Positions 42,570-52,342 of a stretch of DNA of 64,000 nt are shown here, piece by piece. The first letter of the stretch is position 1; each line of letters opens with the position of its first letter. The position numbers and the translations under genes are program-made. Where the stretch lies: assembly GCA_002077065.1 (NCBI GenBank), contig NAJO01000028.1:62001-126000 (forward strand). The letters are read 5' to 3'. Origin of the DNA: Cryoendolithus antarcticus (taxonomy: Eukaryota; Ascomycota; Dothideomycetes; Cladosporiales; Cladosporiaceae). Below the pieces are notes generated by a model that ran no database searches, was not told the origin of the DNA, and saw nothing but the letters and a program-made list of their open reading frames with translations.

Positions 42570-45544
42570 ATGCCGCGCCGCGACCTCTCGTCACGGAGGA
42601 GCAAGACCGCAAAAGTGGCTATGGACGGGCTCACCCGATTGATGCGAGAGGAAACTCGTCGGGAGGAACTCAAGCAGCAAGCACGAGACGCCCGATCCCG
42701 AGAATCCAGCGATGGCGCGAGCTCAACGGATACAGACAGCGTGTCGATCTCATACCTGGAGGAGTCTCATCCCGACCTTATCAAAGCCATAGAGGATTTG
42801 CGTCGCTTAGCCCGGGGGTATCGCAAAGGCATGCCGAGTCCGTTCCGAACGACGGATATACACCGTGTGGAAGTGATGCAGGCAGCCTTAAAGACTGGAG
42901 ACATTCGAAAGTGGGACCGGAGTTACCTGGCAATCATGCTAGTGGCGACGGGGTGGAACGAAGTGGCGGAGTCCAACGAGATACGGCGTTACAAGCTCAG
43001 ACGGGAGCAAGCCGTGAGCGAACGTATCCTGAGAATGCGGGCGAGGCATCAGATACGGCTCAGGAAGCTGAGTTGCCAATCCGACGAGTGCTAGGCGGTA
43101 TAAAAACGCGACCCCCCGAGGAGCGCTCGCAAGATCATGAAAGTGCTGGTGCGACGCACGAGCAGGAGCAGGTCAAAACGACCGCTTTCGAGTCAGCAGT
43201 TGCTCAGGGTGCAACGCGAGATCGTGACGGTTCGGGGCAGGTTCGTGACGATGAGCCCGTGAAACGGCGATCCGCCCGAGCGGTCATCAGACCATTTCGA
43301 GCTATCTACTGGAAGAATCTAGCTTACCTCGATTCTGGCAAGAAGAAGGTTAGCGCGCAGCAGGCAAGGATCCAACGCGAGAGACATCCTATCAATGAAG
43401 GTCGAGCGTGGCTGGATATTCTACGGATTCTGTCAAACGACACCACAAGCGGTAGGAAAGCCCATGCTCGAGTCATGGAGACGATCATGCTACCGCCAGG
43501 CGTATCTGCGCGTTGGACCCGCGATCCGGGCGAGTCTCTCTTGGAGATAATGCAACATACTGGCAGTCACGTGCAGAGCTTGCCCTCGGAGCAGAATGCT
43601 GAAATGCCAGGCTTGACTCTGTACGGTACTCCTGCACAGAACGACGCCGCGACGCGCTATCTACGGTCATCAGACCTGCTGTCTGCCAGCAGCAAACTAT
43701 ATGACGACGTGTCACCTCTGTTATCGGCGCACGAATTGCATAAAGTCACACACGAGTCTAGTGGCGAAAATCATGGCGATGCTCGCCACGAGGCCGATGC
43801 GCCCATACCTGATGAAGAGCTTGACCTACTGAATAGCGTTCTCGACGCCACCTACATGGTACAGTCCGCGACGGCCGAACCTGGCCCAGTGCGTGCCGTG
43901 TGGCATCGTACGCAGCCCGATCTATATATTCCGCTGTCAACACTGCTACGGACGGAGCAGGACGCATATACAGCATCACCGACGAGTCGCCTGCCCTCGT
44001 TGCCTGAAGACTCGATATCGTTCACGGAACGCATTCTGACACTGACAGCATATCGGCCCAGGCTGCTGAAGTACAAAGGCAAAAACGAGACCCGCTCACC
44101 ATATCACGAAGACGTACAGGAGGAACTAGTCCGTCTCCTCAAATCCGGCTTTGACCAGAAGATCGTTACTTTAGAAGCCGTGGTCACTGCGCTGGACTGG
44201 CTTGGTCGGCATATGTACTTCCCAGCAGTACGCGCGATCGTCCTTGCTGCAGACACGGCTGAGTTCCATCTGAGTGCCGAAGTGTTCGACACGATGCTCA
44301 GGTTCGCAGCGATCTCGCCCAGCGTAGACACATTCCGCTATCTGGTCCGCTTCATGCATCGCGCTGGGGGCAAGGCTACTGCAGTCACGTGGCTGCACTT
44401 CGAATCATTGACCTGGCGCTTCCACCCGAGCAGAGTTGAAGAAGTGCGGGAAGCTATGCACGAGGCTGGAGTGCACTTTGACAAGGATGCCAAGTTGGAG
44501 CTTTTTAAGCAGGACGCGCCTCATTTGCTGACCCACTTCGTCAAGCGCCATCCCGACGCGAAGTTCGATGACTTCGTACGCGATATTGTGAGTCAGTACC
44601 CGGATATTGCGCGCATGGGCCGGCGTGCAGCGAACTCGCTCGTAGACGCTGCATTGTTGTTGGGCAGAAGCGACATTGCACTCGACGTCGTGCGCGAGCT
44701 AATCAGGCAAGGCGAGAGACCAAACACAACCACACTTGACCATTTCCTGCACTCCGCCCGGCGAAACCGGCACGTCGAGTCCGCGGTAGCCATTCTCTCC
44801 ATATTCACTCGATTGCCTTACAAACTCAACGAGAAGACCGAGACGCCACTAGTCTCCATCCACGACGACTATCACAACGCCCAATATGGCAACGTCCTGT
44901 TCGAACCATCCACTCGAGCCTTCTCCGTCATCCTCTCGGCTTCCTCATTTCGATGGCTCCTCTGGCTCGCCTGGGACCGCAGGATGTGGAACTGCTTCCG
45001 CGTCTTCTGGCGCTACGCCTGTATGGCCGGCCACGTAGACTATGGCTTCGTCGTCAAGATGAAAGCAAGTCTCCGCGCGGGGCAGACTGCCCGGTGGGAC
45101 CCCAAAAGACACTCGAACATGCCTTTACTCAAACGAGCGGGACCTGGGGTGCCAAATCACATTACGGGCCGCACTCGCGTGTGGGATGTTTGGGCTGCGC
45201 GGTTCGTGCTGGGGAACGCTGATGGGTTGGAGACTTGGGATGCAGCTGATAAGCCTGTCCGCCGAGGGCCAAGGGAGCGGCCTAAGCCAGATAGGATGAC
45301 CGACTGGTTTGAGCGGCTGGATCTCGACTTACGGGAGGTTCAGTCGCTCAAGCCTGTACGGCCGCTTGCGGAGCTTGCTGAGGAGGCTTATCAACTGGAC
45401 CTAGAGTGGAGGAAACTGAACTTCGGAACCACTAAGGGGTGCACTGAGGGCAAGTGGAAAGGTACGGAAATGCTGCAAGTGATGATGAAGGCAGGCATAC
45501 AGGTGCCGGTTGAGGTTGGCAGCGGTGTGGGTATGATGGTGTGA
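42570..45544 (+). CDS. Large helical-repeat (PPR-like) protein, probably mitochondrial
   Basis: The main frame (about 43095-45544) reads well: PFRAIYWKNLAYLDSGKKKV, VDTFRYLVRFMHRAGGKATA, LVDAALLLGRSDIALDVVRE and RPNTTTLDHFLHSARRNRHV look like pentatricopeptide-type helix pairs, as in fungal mitochondrial RNA or translation factors. The 5' end is ambiguous. One frame is open without introns from an ATG at 42518 but is shadow-like (G/S/R-rich) before 43000. Another frame from ATG 42570 (in a good GCCACC context) reads like protein (LEESHPDLIKAIEDLRRLAR; WDRSYLAIMLVATGWNEVAE) and stops at 43094. A 71-nt intron 43024-43094 (GTATCC...CTAG) would join them in frame to give 967 residues, and is my preferred model. 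Confidence 0.6.
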
Positions 45545-45970
45545 TCTGGATTCTGAGATCCAGATTGCCGGTACGGGTCTCGTATTGTAGTGCACAGATG
45601 AGGCAATGCCATTCAATGTATGTATATGTGTACATAGCTTACACTGCACGCACAGCACAGGACGGGAGTTTCCAAAGTCAAGGGAACATGTGTACCGATG
45701 CTAGCGCTTGATCTCTGCAGGCCAATCGGAAGTCTCGAATCTGGAGATCCGAGCTTATCTTAGTTTATCAGATCAAGAACTTTTCGAGCTTTCGCGGTAC
45801 CCCATGCGCGCATTGGGAACGCCATGAAATAAACTCGTTTATACTGCTCTCCGATCTATTCGTCTCACAAGCAATGCTGAACGTTAGCCTCGCCATTTGA
45901 GCGCGACCACAATTCTTTAATCGTATTTCGCCTTAGAGGTTTCTCCCACACACAATCACCACCCACAGCC
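45545..45970. other. Intergenic
   Basis: The 426 bp between the PPR-like gene and UTP15. The last part is C/A-rich leader sequence before the UTP15 ATG. No gene recognised. Confidence 0.45.
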
Positions 45971-47599
45971 ATGGCCGCCGAAGTCCAAGCCCTCCCTCCC
46001 CTCCGCCAAACCCCCGGGCCCGCCCCTCTAACACCCTCACAAACCTACTACCGCGCCTTCAAATCCCAGCTTCTCGTTCCCTCGCCTCACAACAGCGCTA
46101 TAACTTCCATCACCTCCCCTCCCTCAGCGGAAACTTTCGCGGTAACCTCCGGTGGACGATCACAGATTTACAATTCTCGGACGCGGAAAATCCTCAAGAC
46201 TATCACGCGATTTGGCGTTGACGATGTGGCGAGGAGTGGTGTTGTGCGGAGGGATGGGAGGATTTTGTTGGCTGGTGGGGATGGAGGCGTGGTGCAGGCG
46301 TTTGATACGGGGAGTCGCGCTGTGTTGCGGCAGTGGGGGAGAGAGGAGAAGAGGCGATTACCTGTGCACGTTGTGCGGTGGAGTCTTGGGACTGTCACAG
46401 AGTTCATGACGTGTGGGGATGATCGGACGGTGAGGGTGTGGGATTTGACGGAGGAAGAGCCGAAGTGGGTTGGTGTTGGGCATGAGGATTATGTGCGAGC
46501 GGGTTGTTGGTTACCGGGACAGGAGGGGATGGTCGTAAGTGGTGGGTACGATCAGACTGTCAGAGTTTGGGATACGAGGCAAGGTGGGCAGGGTGCGCCG
46601 GTGATGACGTTTCGGTTGCAGGGCGCTGTGGAGAATGTGTGTGCGTTAGGGAGCACTCTGGTGGCTGCGGCGGCGGGGAATGAGGTCTCAGTACTAAACC
46701 TGATTTCTGGGAAGCCCGAGGTGATACTGCGATCGCATCAGAAGGCTGTGTCTGCGCTTGCTCTGGCACAGGGCAGCACGCGACTGCTCACAGCTGGACT
46801 GGACGGGCACATCAAGATCCATTCCACCTCGACATGGGAAGTTGTCGCAAGCCTGAAGTACACCGCACCCATCCTCTCCCTTGCCGTCATACCCTCCCCA
46901 CAGAATTCCTCAGAAGACCGCCATCTCCTGGTGGGCCTACAATCGGGTCTCCTGAGTATCCGCACGCGCCTAGCAGGCGCCGAGAAAGCTAAGACGCGCG
47001 AGAGGGAGAAGAGGGATCAGGCGCTTATAGCAGGCACAGCAGACGAATACGAACGGCTCCAGCGGAAGAAAGACTTACGACAAGGCATTCTAGCACGAGA
47101 TCGAGGGAAGGACTTCCGTGGTGAAGGCGCGGACATCACGATCCAGGGCAATGATAGGACTGGTCGGCCAAAGCCACTGAAGCCTTGGCAGCAGGCGTTG
47201 CGGAGGGGAGAGTATAGCCGCGCACTCGATCTGGTCCTGGCGGATGAGAAATCTGGACCCGAAAACACGCTCACATTGATCACTGCTCTGCGAAGTCGAG
47301 GTGCGCTTCGGGCAACACTGCGAGATCGAAGTGATGAGAACTTAATACCTGTGCTGAGGTGGGTGCTGAACAACATTAACGCACCACGAACACTACATTT
47401 GACTGGCGATGTGACGGGAGCGATACTGGATATGTATGCTGGCAGAATGGGCGTGTGGCTCGAGCAAGGAGAGGGCGAAGTCGGGTGGACGTGTTTGAAG
47501 CTTGTTGAGAGGATTGGGAAGAGAGTGAGACGGACAGCTGAGCTGGCGCAGCAGGCGGAGGGATGTATTGGGGTTATGGACTTGCTTGCTATGGGCTGA
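45971..47599 (+). CDS. UTP15: Utp15, U3 snoRNP/t-UTP WD-repeat protein
   Basis: The intronless 542-residue product matches Utp15 in size and order. Utp15 is a t-UTP subunit of the SSU processome that links rDNA transcription to 18S rRNA processing in the nucleolus. The N-terminus has QTYYRAFKSQLLVPSPHNSA and FAVTSGGRSQIYNSRTRKIL; WD repeats include CGDDRTVRVWDL, VVSGGYDQTVRVWDTR and LLTAGLDGHIKIHSTSTWEV (about residues 45-300). The C-terminal Utp15 domain follows (KPWQQALRRGEYSRALDLVL; LRGALRATLRDRSDENLIPV-like block), about residues 390-530. The start is in a strong GCCATGGCC context. A basic linker lies between the propeller and the C-terminal helices. Confidence 0.92.
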   Translation: MAAEVQALPPLRQTPGPAPLTPSQTYYRAFKSQLLVPSPHNSAITSITSPPSAETFAVTSGGRSQIYNSRTRKILKTITRFGVDDVARSGVVRRDGRILLAGGDGGVVQAFDTGSRAVLRQWGREEKRRLPVHVVRWSLGTVTEFMTCGDDRTVRVWDLTEEEPKWVGVGHEDYVRAGCWLPGQEGMVVSGGYDQTVRVWDTRQGGQGAPVMTFRLQGAVENVCALGSTLVAAAAGNEVSVLNLISGKPEVILRSHQKAVSALALAQGSTRLLTAGLDGHIKIHSTSTWEVVASLKYTAPILSLAVIPSPQNSSEDRHLLVGLQSGLLSIRTRLAGAEKAKTREREKRDQALIAGTADEYERLQRKKDLRQGILARDRGKDFRGEGADITIQGNDRTGRPKPLKPWQQALRRGEYSRALDLVLADEKSGPENTLTLITALRSRGALRATLRDRSDENLIPVLRWVLNNINAPRTLHLTGDVTGAILDMYAGRMGVWLEQGEGEVGWTCLKLVERIGKRVRRTAELAQQAEGCIGVMDLLAMG

Positions 47600-48063
47600 T
47601 GCAAGGTGTGCGATCAGTCGGTAGCGAAACTTCCATCCTCGCCACAGCGCCTTGACACACGCGAACGCAGTGTCGCAGGGCCACATGGGTACTCCAGACG
47701 AGTGTACCGAATGCGTCGTCGAATTAATGCTTCTCCAAGGAAGATGATTGAAGTGGACGGCGCATATGGAGCGCCACGACTCAGCATGTACGAAGTAAGC
47801 CTATATCAGGCATATCAGCAATCTGCAACTTTCAAGGTTACGCTGCGCAGGGCATCTGCAGTAACGTGAAGCAGGGCCACATACCCTCGAATGCTTGATG
47901 ATAATGAGAAGAATCAAACTCATCGTGCTGCCTCTCCGGCATCCAAACCGTCACAAGGCTCGGCGCTTCTGTGCTGTATGGGCGCATACCTCGTGCTACA
48001 TTCACATAGTCGTAAGCTGTCTAGAGCGACAGTCCGGCCCTTCATCGCAGTTTCATGGCCGGG
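47600..48063. other. Intergenic
   Basis: The 464 bp after UTP15 lead into the small pseudogene on the other strand. No gene recognised. Confidence 0.4.
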
Positions 48064-48559
48064 TCATGAGTTCTGTGCATACGTCGCACTAAGCCTTTCT
48101 GCTATGCACTTTCTCATTATCGGTGATGACTTTCCCCCGATCTCTGCATCGTCTTTGAGCATGTTCCCGTGGTCAGGTAGCCACACGCCATAGGGGTAGG
48201 CGTTTTTGTGATACCCATTCTCGTAGAGTTCGTAGCCATAGAACTCAGCCTTCTTAAGTGCTCAACTGTCCCCGGAGGATGCGCCGCCCCGTGGCGTTGC
48301 GTGAAACGAGGATGCTGATCTTCCTGACTAAATGGTTGGCAAGCATGTCTGCCGCGCTATAGCCTGTAACCTGAACCCGGAACACATCCGTCACCAGTCG
48401 ATGATTCATGTTCGGGCAATATGCCATGCGCATATTAATTTCCAAGAACTCCAAGTGAATTAGCTTCGGGACGATGTTGTAGAAGACATTGCGCCAGTGC
48501 TGATGCATCGCGCTGATGGCAGCTTTATGGCCACCTAACTGGACCTTTCTACAGCACAT
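48064..48559 (-). pseudogene. Frameshifted fragment of an unrecognised fungal protein
   Basis: On the minus strand a frame from 48559 (VPKLIHLEFLEINMRMAYCP and SAADMLANHLVRKISILVSR) stops at 48254. Shifting by one nucleotide near 48262 continues as KKAEFYGYELYENGYHKNAY, PYGVWLPDHGNMLKDDAEIG and ends at TGA 48064. Both parts read like one protein, but an N-terminal domain is missing because the Atos-like gene ends at 48569. A short intron is not apparent. It is probably a truncated, frameshifted gene copy; family not recognised. Confidence 0.45.
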
Positions 48560-48568
48560 CACACATCG

Positions 48569-50926
48569 CTAATCCAACGCTCGACCTGTCTCGCTAACAG
48601 CCAATCCCCTCAGCTTCCTACTTAGCAGACTCTCGCTCCTACCCTCACCCATCCTGCACTCTCGGCTGTGATCTCTCCCAAAGACGAACGGATCGTCCAT
48701 ACTCTCCAGTCCATCCATCTGCTCTCGAGACACTACTGGCGAAAGCGTGCCCAATGGCGATACGGGCGATAGCGTGCCCCGTGTTGCTTCTGATTGTTGA
48801 GAATCAAAGTCCATGACCTCACTCGTGAACGTCTGTCGGCTGCCAGGCCGAGACTCGAGAGTAGGCAAAGCGGCTGGGAAGTGGAATGCTTTCGCCGGCA
48901 TGCTGTGAGCTGGGCCATGGTAGTCGGATGTAGGCATCGACTGTGTAGCATATGTTCGAGATCGGGGCCACGGCGTATCTGTGGTATCCGTCGGCGGGTC
49001 TACCGCACTGCTACGGCGTCGATGAGCAGATGTCAATGTGCTAGATGACAGGCCAGCTGTCGAGTCACGACCTGGCTTGTACGCGCTGTACCTTGGCTCT
49101 GGAAGCTGGATCTCGTTCCGAAGCTTCTCCTTGCCGTCTGGTACGCGATTGGCGAAGACGACTCGTACACTTTTGTAGAGGAAGAAGCGACCTTTCGAAG
49201 GACAGCATATATGCAGGTGGATGAGGTAGCGCAGCGTCGGCTTATCGTTCGGATCGTCGGATGCCGACAACGAAGCTTCCGGTCTGTCAGTGCCCAAGTT
49301 CTTGCGTGATGTCAAGGGCATGTCGATGATTGGTCCGGCTGAGTAGCTTCGTTGGCGTATGAACGTCTTCTGACCCGGCTCCATGTCGGACAGGTCATAC
49401 GGGATCAGGAAAAGTTTCACTGCAGACTTATTTGGATTCTTGAGTACGATTTGCAACTGACCTTGCTGCGGTATCCGATAACTGCCTCCAGGCGGTGCTT
49501 TGGGCGAGCTGGATCGATGCTTGTGTTTGCGCTGCCGCCTTCGCTTAGCGTGGCTATCTGCTGCGGAGCCATCCTCGCGGCTTGACGAGCCTGCTCGACT
49601 GTCCGCGCAGCTGGCTACAGCTTGTAAACGGTCTTCAAGTCGCTGTCGACGCTTCTCGGGAGACGGCTCTGCGGAAGGCAGACTATTCTCCAGATCGATA
49701 AGACCAACATACGGACTTGGCTGGTCGAGTGGCTCGTTCGTCTTGCTGCCATAGCTGTAAAACACGGCAGGAAAGGCTATGATGGCATGAGGCGGGCATT
49801 TCAATTTCGAAGAACATTGTCCCTTGCCAAGTACGCCGATCTGCGCAACAAAGTTGAGTGGCTTCGACGGCGTAGTTGACATTCGACCTCGCAGTATTGA
49901 CTCTTCGTATGAGCCGACCATGGGTGCATGCTGCAGTGGTGACTCTGAAATGGCAGGCCTTCGAGTGCCAGGACCAGATGCCAGTGGGAGACTGTTGAAC
50001 GAGTGGAGAGAGCGCCGAGGCTGGTGAGCTTGGTAAGGAAACGTCGCTTCCTTACGAAGCGAAGCCGGTGTGACATTTGAGGGTCTGCGGGCTGATGCTG
50101 GATAGTCCAACGTAGAAAGGGTGCGTAGCGCCTGCGGCGAGAATGTGTGCCTTCTCGACTTGTCCGGGCTTCGAGATCTGTCCCTCTGTCCTGGCTCGGG
50201 TGTGTCGGGTCGGGACTGGCGTGCGAGTGGGCTTGTGGGTGCCTGATAACAGAATCCGTGGAGTAGGGATGCGTTCGACACAGCTCGATGCCTCGCCGCA
50301 GGTCTGATGCCCGTCATGTCATCTTGCGGAGGAGGTGACTTCCGCCTCTCCGTCCAAGCCTGGCGGAATGCAGCAGCAGGAAAGCTTGGATGCCAGGGAG
50401 CCACCATAGATGTAGATAGAGATGGTGCAGTATCAATTGCTGCGGCCTCCTCTGCAAGTGGAACCGCATGGGTTCTTGTCTCTCGCTGCCTGAAGTCTCC
50501 AGAATGCAATGCAGATCTTGGCCGCTCAATCTCTAGCCCAGCAGCATACAGATGCTGATCGCCAAGCGGTGACTGTGGTCGTTGATCCGACACGTTCCGT
50601 GACGGCGATCTTGTTAGACGTCTCGCGAGACCGACCGGCCGCTCTAGCTCAGGCGAGATCGATCTTGAAGCACTGTCTCTGCCCTTGATCTTCCTGATGA
50701 TCGACTGTCTGTCGATCGAAACATGTTTGCTCGCACTCTGCGGTGTCCGTGGTCTGCCAGTGAAGTATGGGTTGTAAATATGCCCAGGAAGTCCCGAGAG
50801 GCTTTGTCCTTCTCGACTGGTCGGTCTCGAGATCGCTGCTATACCCTCTTGCGTCTTGTCTTCCGCCCCGCCGCCCTCGGGCTGTCGTGGTCCGCCTTCT
50901 TCCAGCCAAGCATTGGAGATCGGCAT
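48569..50926 (-). CDS. Atos-family protein (DUF4210 and chromosome-segregation-in-meiosis regions)
   Basis: The 785-residue intronless product has a long disordered N-terminus, then the Atos conserved regions: YEESILRGRMSTTPSKPLNF and FVAQIGVLGKGQCSSKLKCP followed by SPYVGLIDLENSLP (DUF4210, about residues 345-440); then GSYRIPQQGQLQIVLKNPNK, LFLIPYDLSDMEPGQKTFIR and CCPSKGRFFLYKSVRVVFAN (second region, about 505-650). These match animal FAM214/Atos proteins and the fission-yeast meiotic chromosome segregation homologue; Atos proteins are thought to be transcription regulators. The two regions are separated by a basic K/R-rich stretch. The ATG at 50926 is the first in the frame after upstream stops or shifts; a further 5' exon is possible. 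Confidence 0.8.
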   Translation of the reverse strand: MPISNAWLEEGGPRQPEGGGAEDKTQEGIAAISRPTSREGQSLSGLPGHIYNPYFTGRPRTPQSASKHVSIDRQSIIRKIKGRDSASRSISPELERPVGLARRLTRSPSRNVSDQRPQSPLGDQHLYAAGLEIERPRSALHSGDFRQRETRTHAVPLAEEAAAIDTAPSLSTSMVAPWHPSFPAAAFRQAWTERRKSPPPQDDMTGIRPAARHRAVSNASLLHGFCYQAPTSPLARQSRPDTPEPGQRDRSRSPDKSRRHTFSPQALRTLSTLDYPASARRPSNVTPASLRKEATFPYQAHQPRRSLHSFNSLPLASGPGTRRPAISESPLQHAPMVGSYEESILRGRMSTTPSKPLNFVAQIGVLGKGQCSSKLKCPPHAIIAFPAVFYSYGSKTNEPLDQPSPYVGLIDLENSLPSAEPSPEKRRQRLEDRLQAVASCADSRAGSSSREDGSAADSHAKRRRQRKHKHRSSSPKAPPGGSYRIPQQGQLQIVLKNPNKSAVKLFLIPYDLSDMEPGQKTFIRQRSYSAGPIIDMPLTSRKNLGTDRPEASLSASDDPNDKPTLRYLIHLHICCPSKGRFFLYKSVRVVFANRVPDGKEKLRNEIQLPEPRYSAYKPGRDSTAGLSSSTLTSAHRRRSSAVDPPTDTTDTPWPRSRTYATQSMPTSDYHGPAHSMPAKAFHFPAALPTLESRPGSRQTFTSEVMDFDSQQSEATRGTLSPVSPLGTLSPVVSREQMDGLESMDDPFVFGRDHSRECRMGEGRSESLLSRKLRGLAVSETGRALD

Positions 50927-51144
50927 TGCTGGTACTATTGCCGGAGCTTGACTCGATATCTGGGCTCCGACTATGGCACGTCATGGTAGCTTCGGCTCGC
51001 GATGAGGTGGTGGAGTCAGATGCACCGGAAAGTTCGCCCGAGAAAGAGCCGTTCTCACCTGTCACGTACGGAACGTGACCTATCGGTAATTTCCCTGCAC
51101 TTGTGCAATTATGCCATGCTGACGTGAGTTGTTGAGTGTCCAGC

Positions 51145-51927
51145 ATGCCGCAGGCATCGCTGATGACATGGCTGAGCAAGTCGTCTGCTGTCAGTGTGCC
51201 TCCGCCTGCTTTCGTGAGACCGAAGCGGCATGAAGCCTTGCCAACGCCACCATCGTCGAGTCGTGAGAGCGCGAAGGAGTCAGGGAATCTTGGGAAGGGC
51301 GACGAGCATGTCATATCCCTCTTTTTGAAAGCACCTGCAAGATCCTGTCTCGCGAATGTGACGCTTCGAGCTCCAACAAAGGCCGATCTCCCAGCCTTCA
51401 AGCACATGAACAGCCTGCTACTGCCGATTCCCTATCCGGAAAGCTTCTACAAGGAGACCATCTCGGATGAATTGACGCGAAACATCACACTACTGGCTTT
51501 CTGGCACGACTCCCCACAGAAGCGAGGTTCCATCCCAGACTCTCCTCTTGAGAAAGGACATCTCGTTGGAGCGATCCGCTGCCGTCTCTTCGCCCACCCC
51601 TTGGGCTCTTCTCCCCAAGTGTCTGGTACTTCTGAAAAGCCCATGCTCTACCTCTCCACCCTCGTTGTCCTGGCGCCCTACCGCGGTCATGGCATCGCGG
51701 CTCACTTACTCGAGACGCTGCTTCTGCGAGCTGTGAAGGACTACGGCATCGGGAGTGTAGGTGCGCACGTTTGGGAGGCGAATGCAGAGGGAATGGAGTG
51801 GTACCGCAAGCGCGGATTCAGGGAAGTGGGAAGCGAGAAGGGGTATTACCGGAAGCTGAAGCCGGATGGGGCGGTGGTTGTGAGGAGGGAGGTGGGTGTG
51901 ATGGACTTGGCTGGAAGGGAGGAGTGA
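51145..51927 (+). CDS. GNAT N-acetyltransferase, Naa50/San-like
   Basis: The 260-residue product has a GNAT fold: NVTLRAPTKADLPAFKHMNS (first strand and helix), IPYPESFYKETISDE (as in Naa50), MLYLSTLVVLAPYRGHGIAA with the acetyl-CoA loop RGHGIA, and VGAHVWEANAEGMEWYRKRG with FREVGSEKGYYRKL. This resembles Naa50, which acetylates protein N-termini starting with methionine. A 70-residue P/S-rich extension precedes the domain. The ATG at 51145 is used; the frame has no other methionine close upstream. The C-terminal VVRREVGVMDLAGREE tail is not conserved. It is divergent from the Atos-like gene, with about 220 bp between the starts. Confidence 0.82.
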   Translation: MPQASLMTWLSKSSAVSVPPPAFVRPKRHEALPTPPSSSRESAKESGNLGKGDEHVISLFLKAPARSCLANVTLRAPTKADLPAFKHMNSLLLPIPYPESFYKETISDELTRNITLLAFWHDSPQKRGSIPDSPLEKGHLVGAIRCRLFAHPLGSSPQVSGTSEKPMLYLSTLVVLAPYRGHGIAAHLLETLLLRAVKDYGIGSVGAHVWEANAEGMEWYRKRGFREVGSEKGYYRKLKPDGAVVVRREVGVMDLAGREE

Positions 51928-52342
51928 TGTTAGCCGCTTTAGATCACTTCATGTTGAGAGAAGGTCGACTCTCGTAGCCGACGAAATGCTCAGAAGTCCG
52001 CGTTCAGCAGGACTCTGTATCGCCGACAACGCCGTCGGCCACGATCGGAACGAGTGCTACAGGATAGCATCGCGACGTTTCTGGCCGTTAAAACGATTCG
52101 CTGGGGTTTCGAATCTTGCATGGCGCCGGCTATGTACAAATGCCACCCTTGATCCTCATCCATATCATCACCTTACTTTTCCGACATTTCCAATCCTCGT
52201 CTCTACACCATAACCCTCAAATTGCGATTCAGCGCCGACCACAAACTGCCCAAGAACCCCTCAACGCCGCCAGCTGGTCTTGTCACATCGCCTGTATCTC
52301 GTTAGCGATCTCATCTCACGAGTTTAGGCACGGGGACGCACA
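51928..52342. other. Intergenic, convergent 3' regions
   Basis: The 415 bp lie between the stops of the acetyltransferase gene and the glucokinase gene. No gene recognised. Confidence 0.45.

Noticed and set aside
52090..52125. tRNA-like T-arm (GGTTTCGAATC)
   Set aside because: No matching A box, acceptor stem or anticodon arm could be folded around it.
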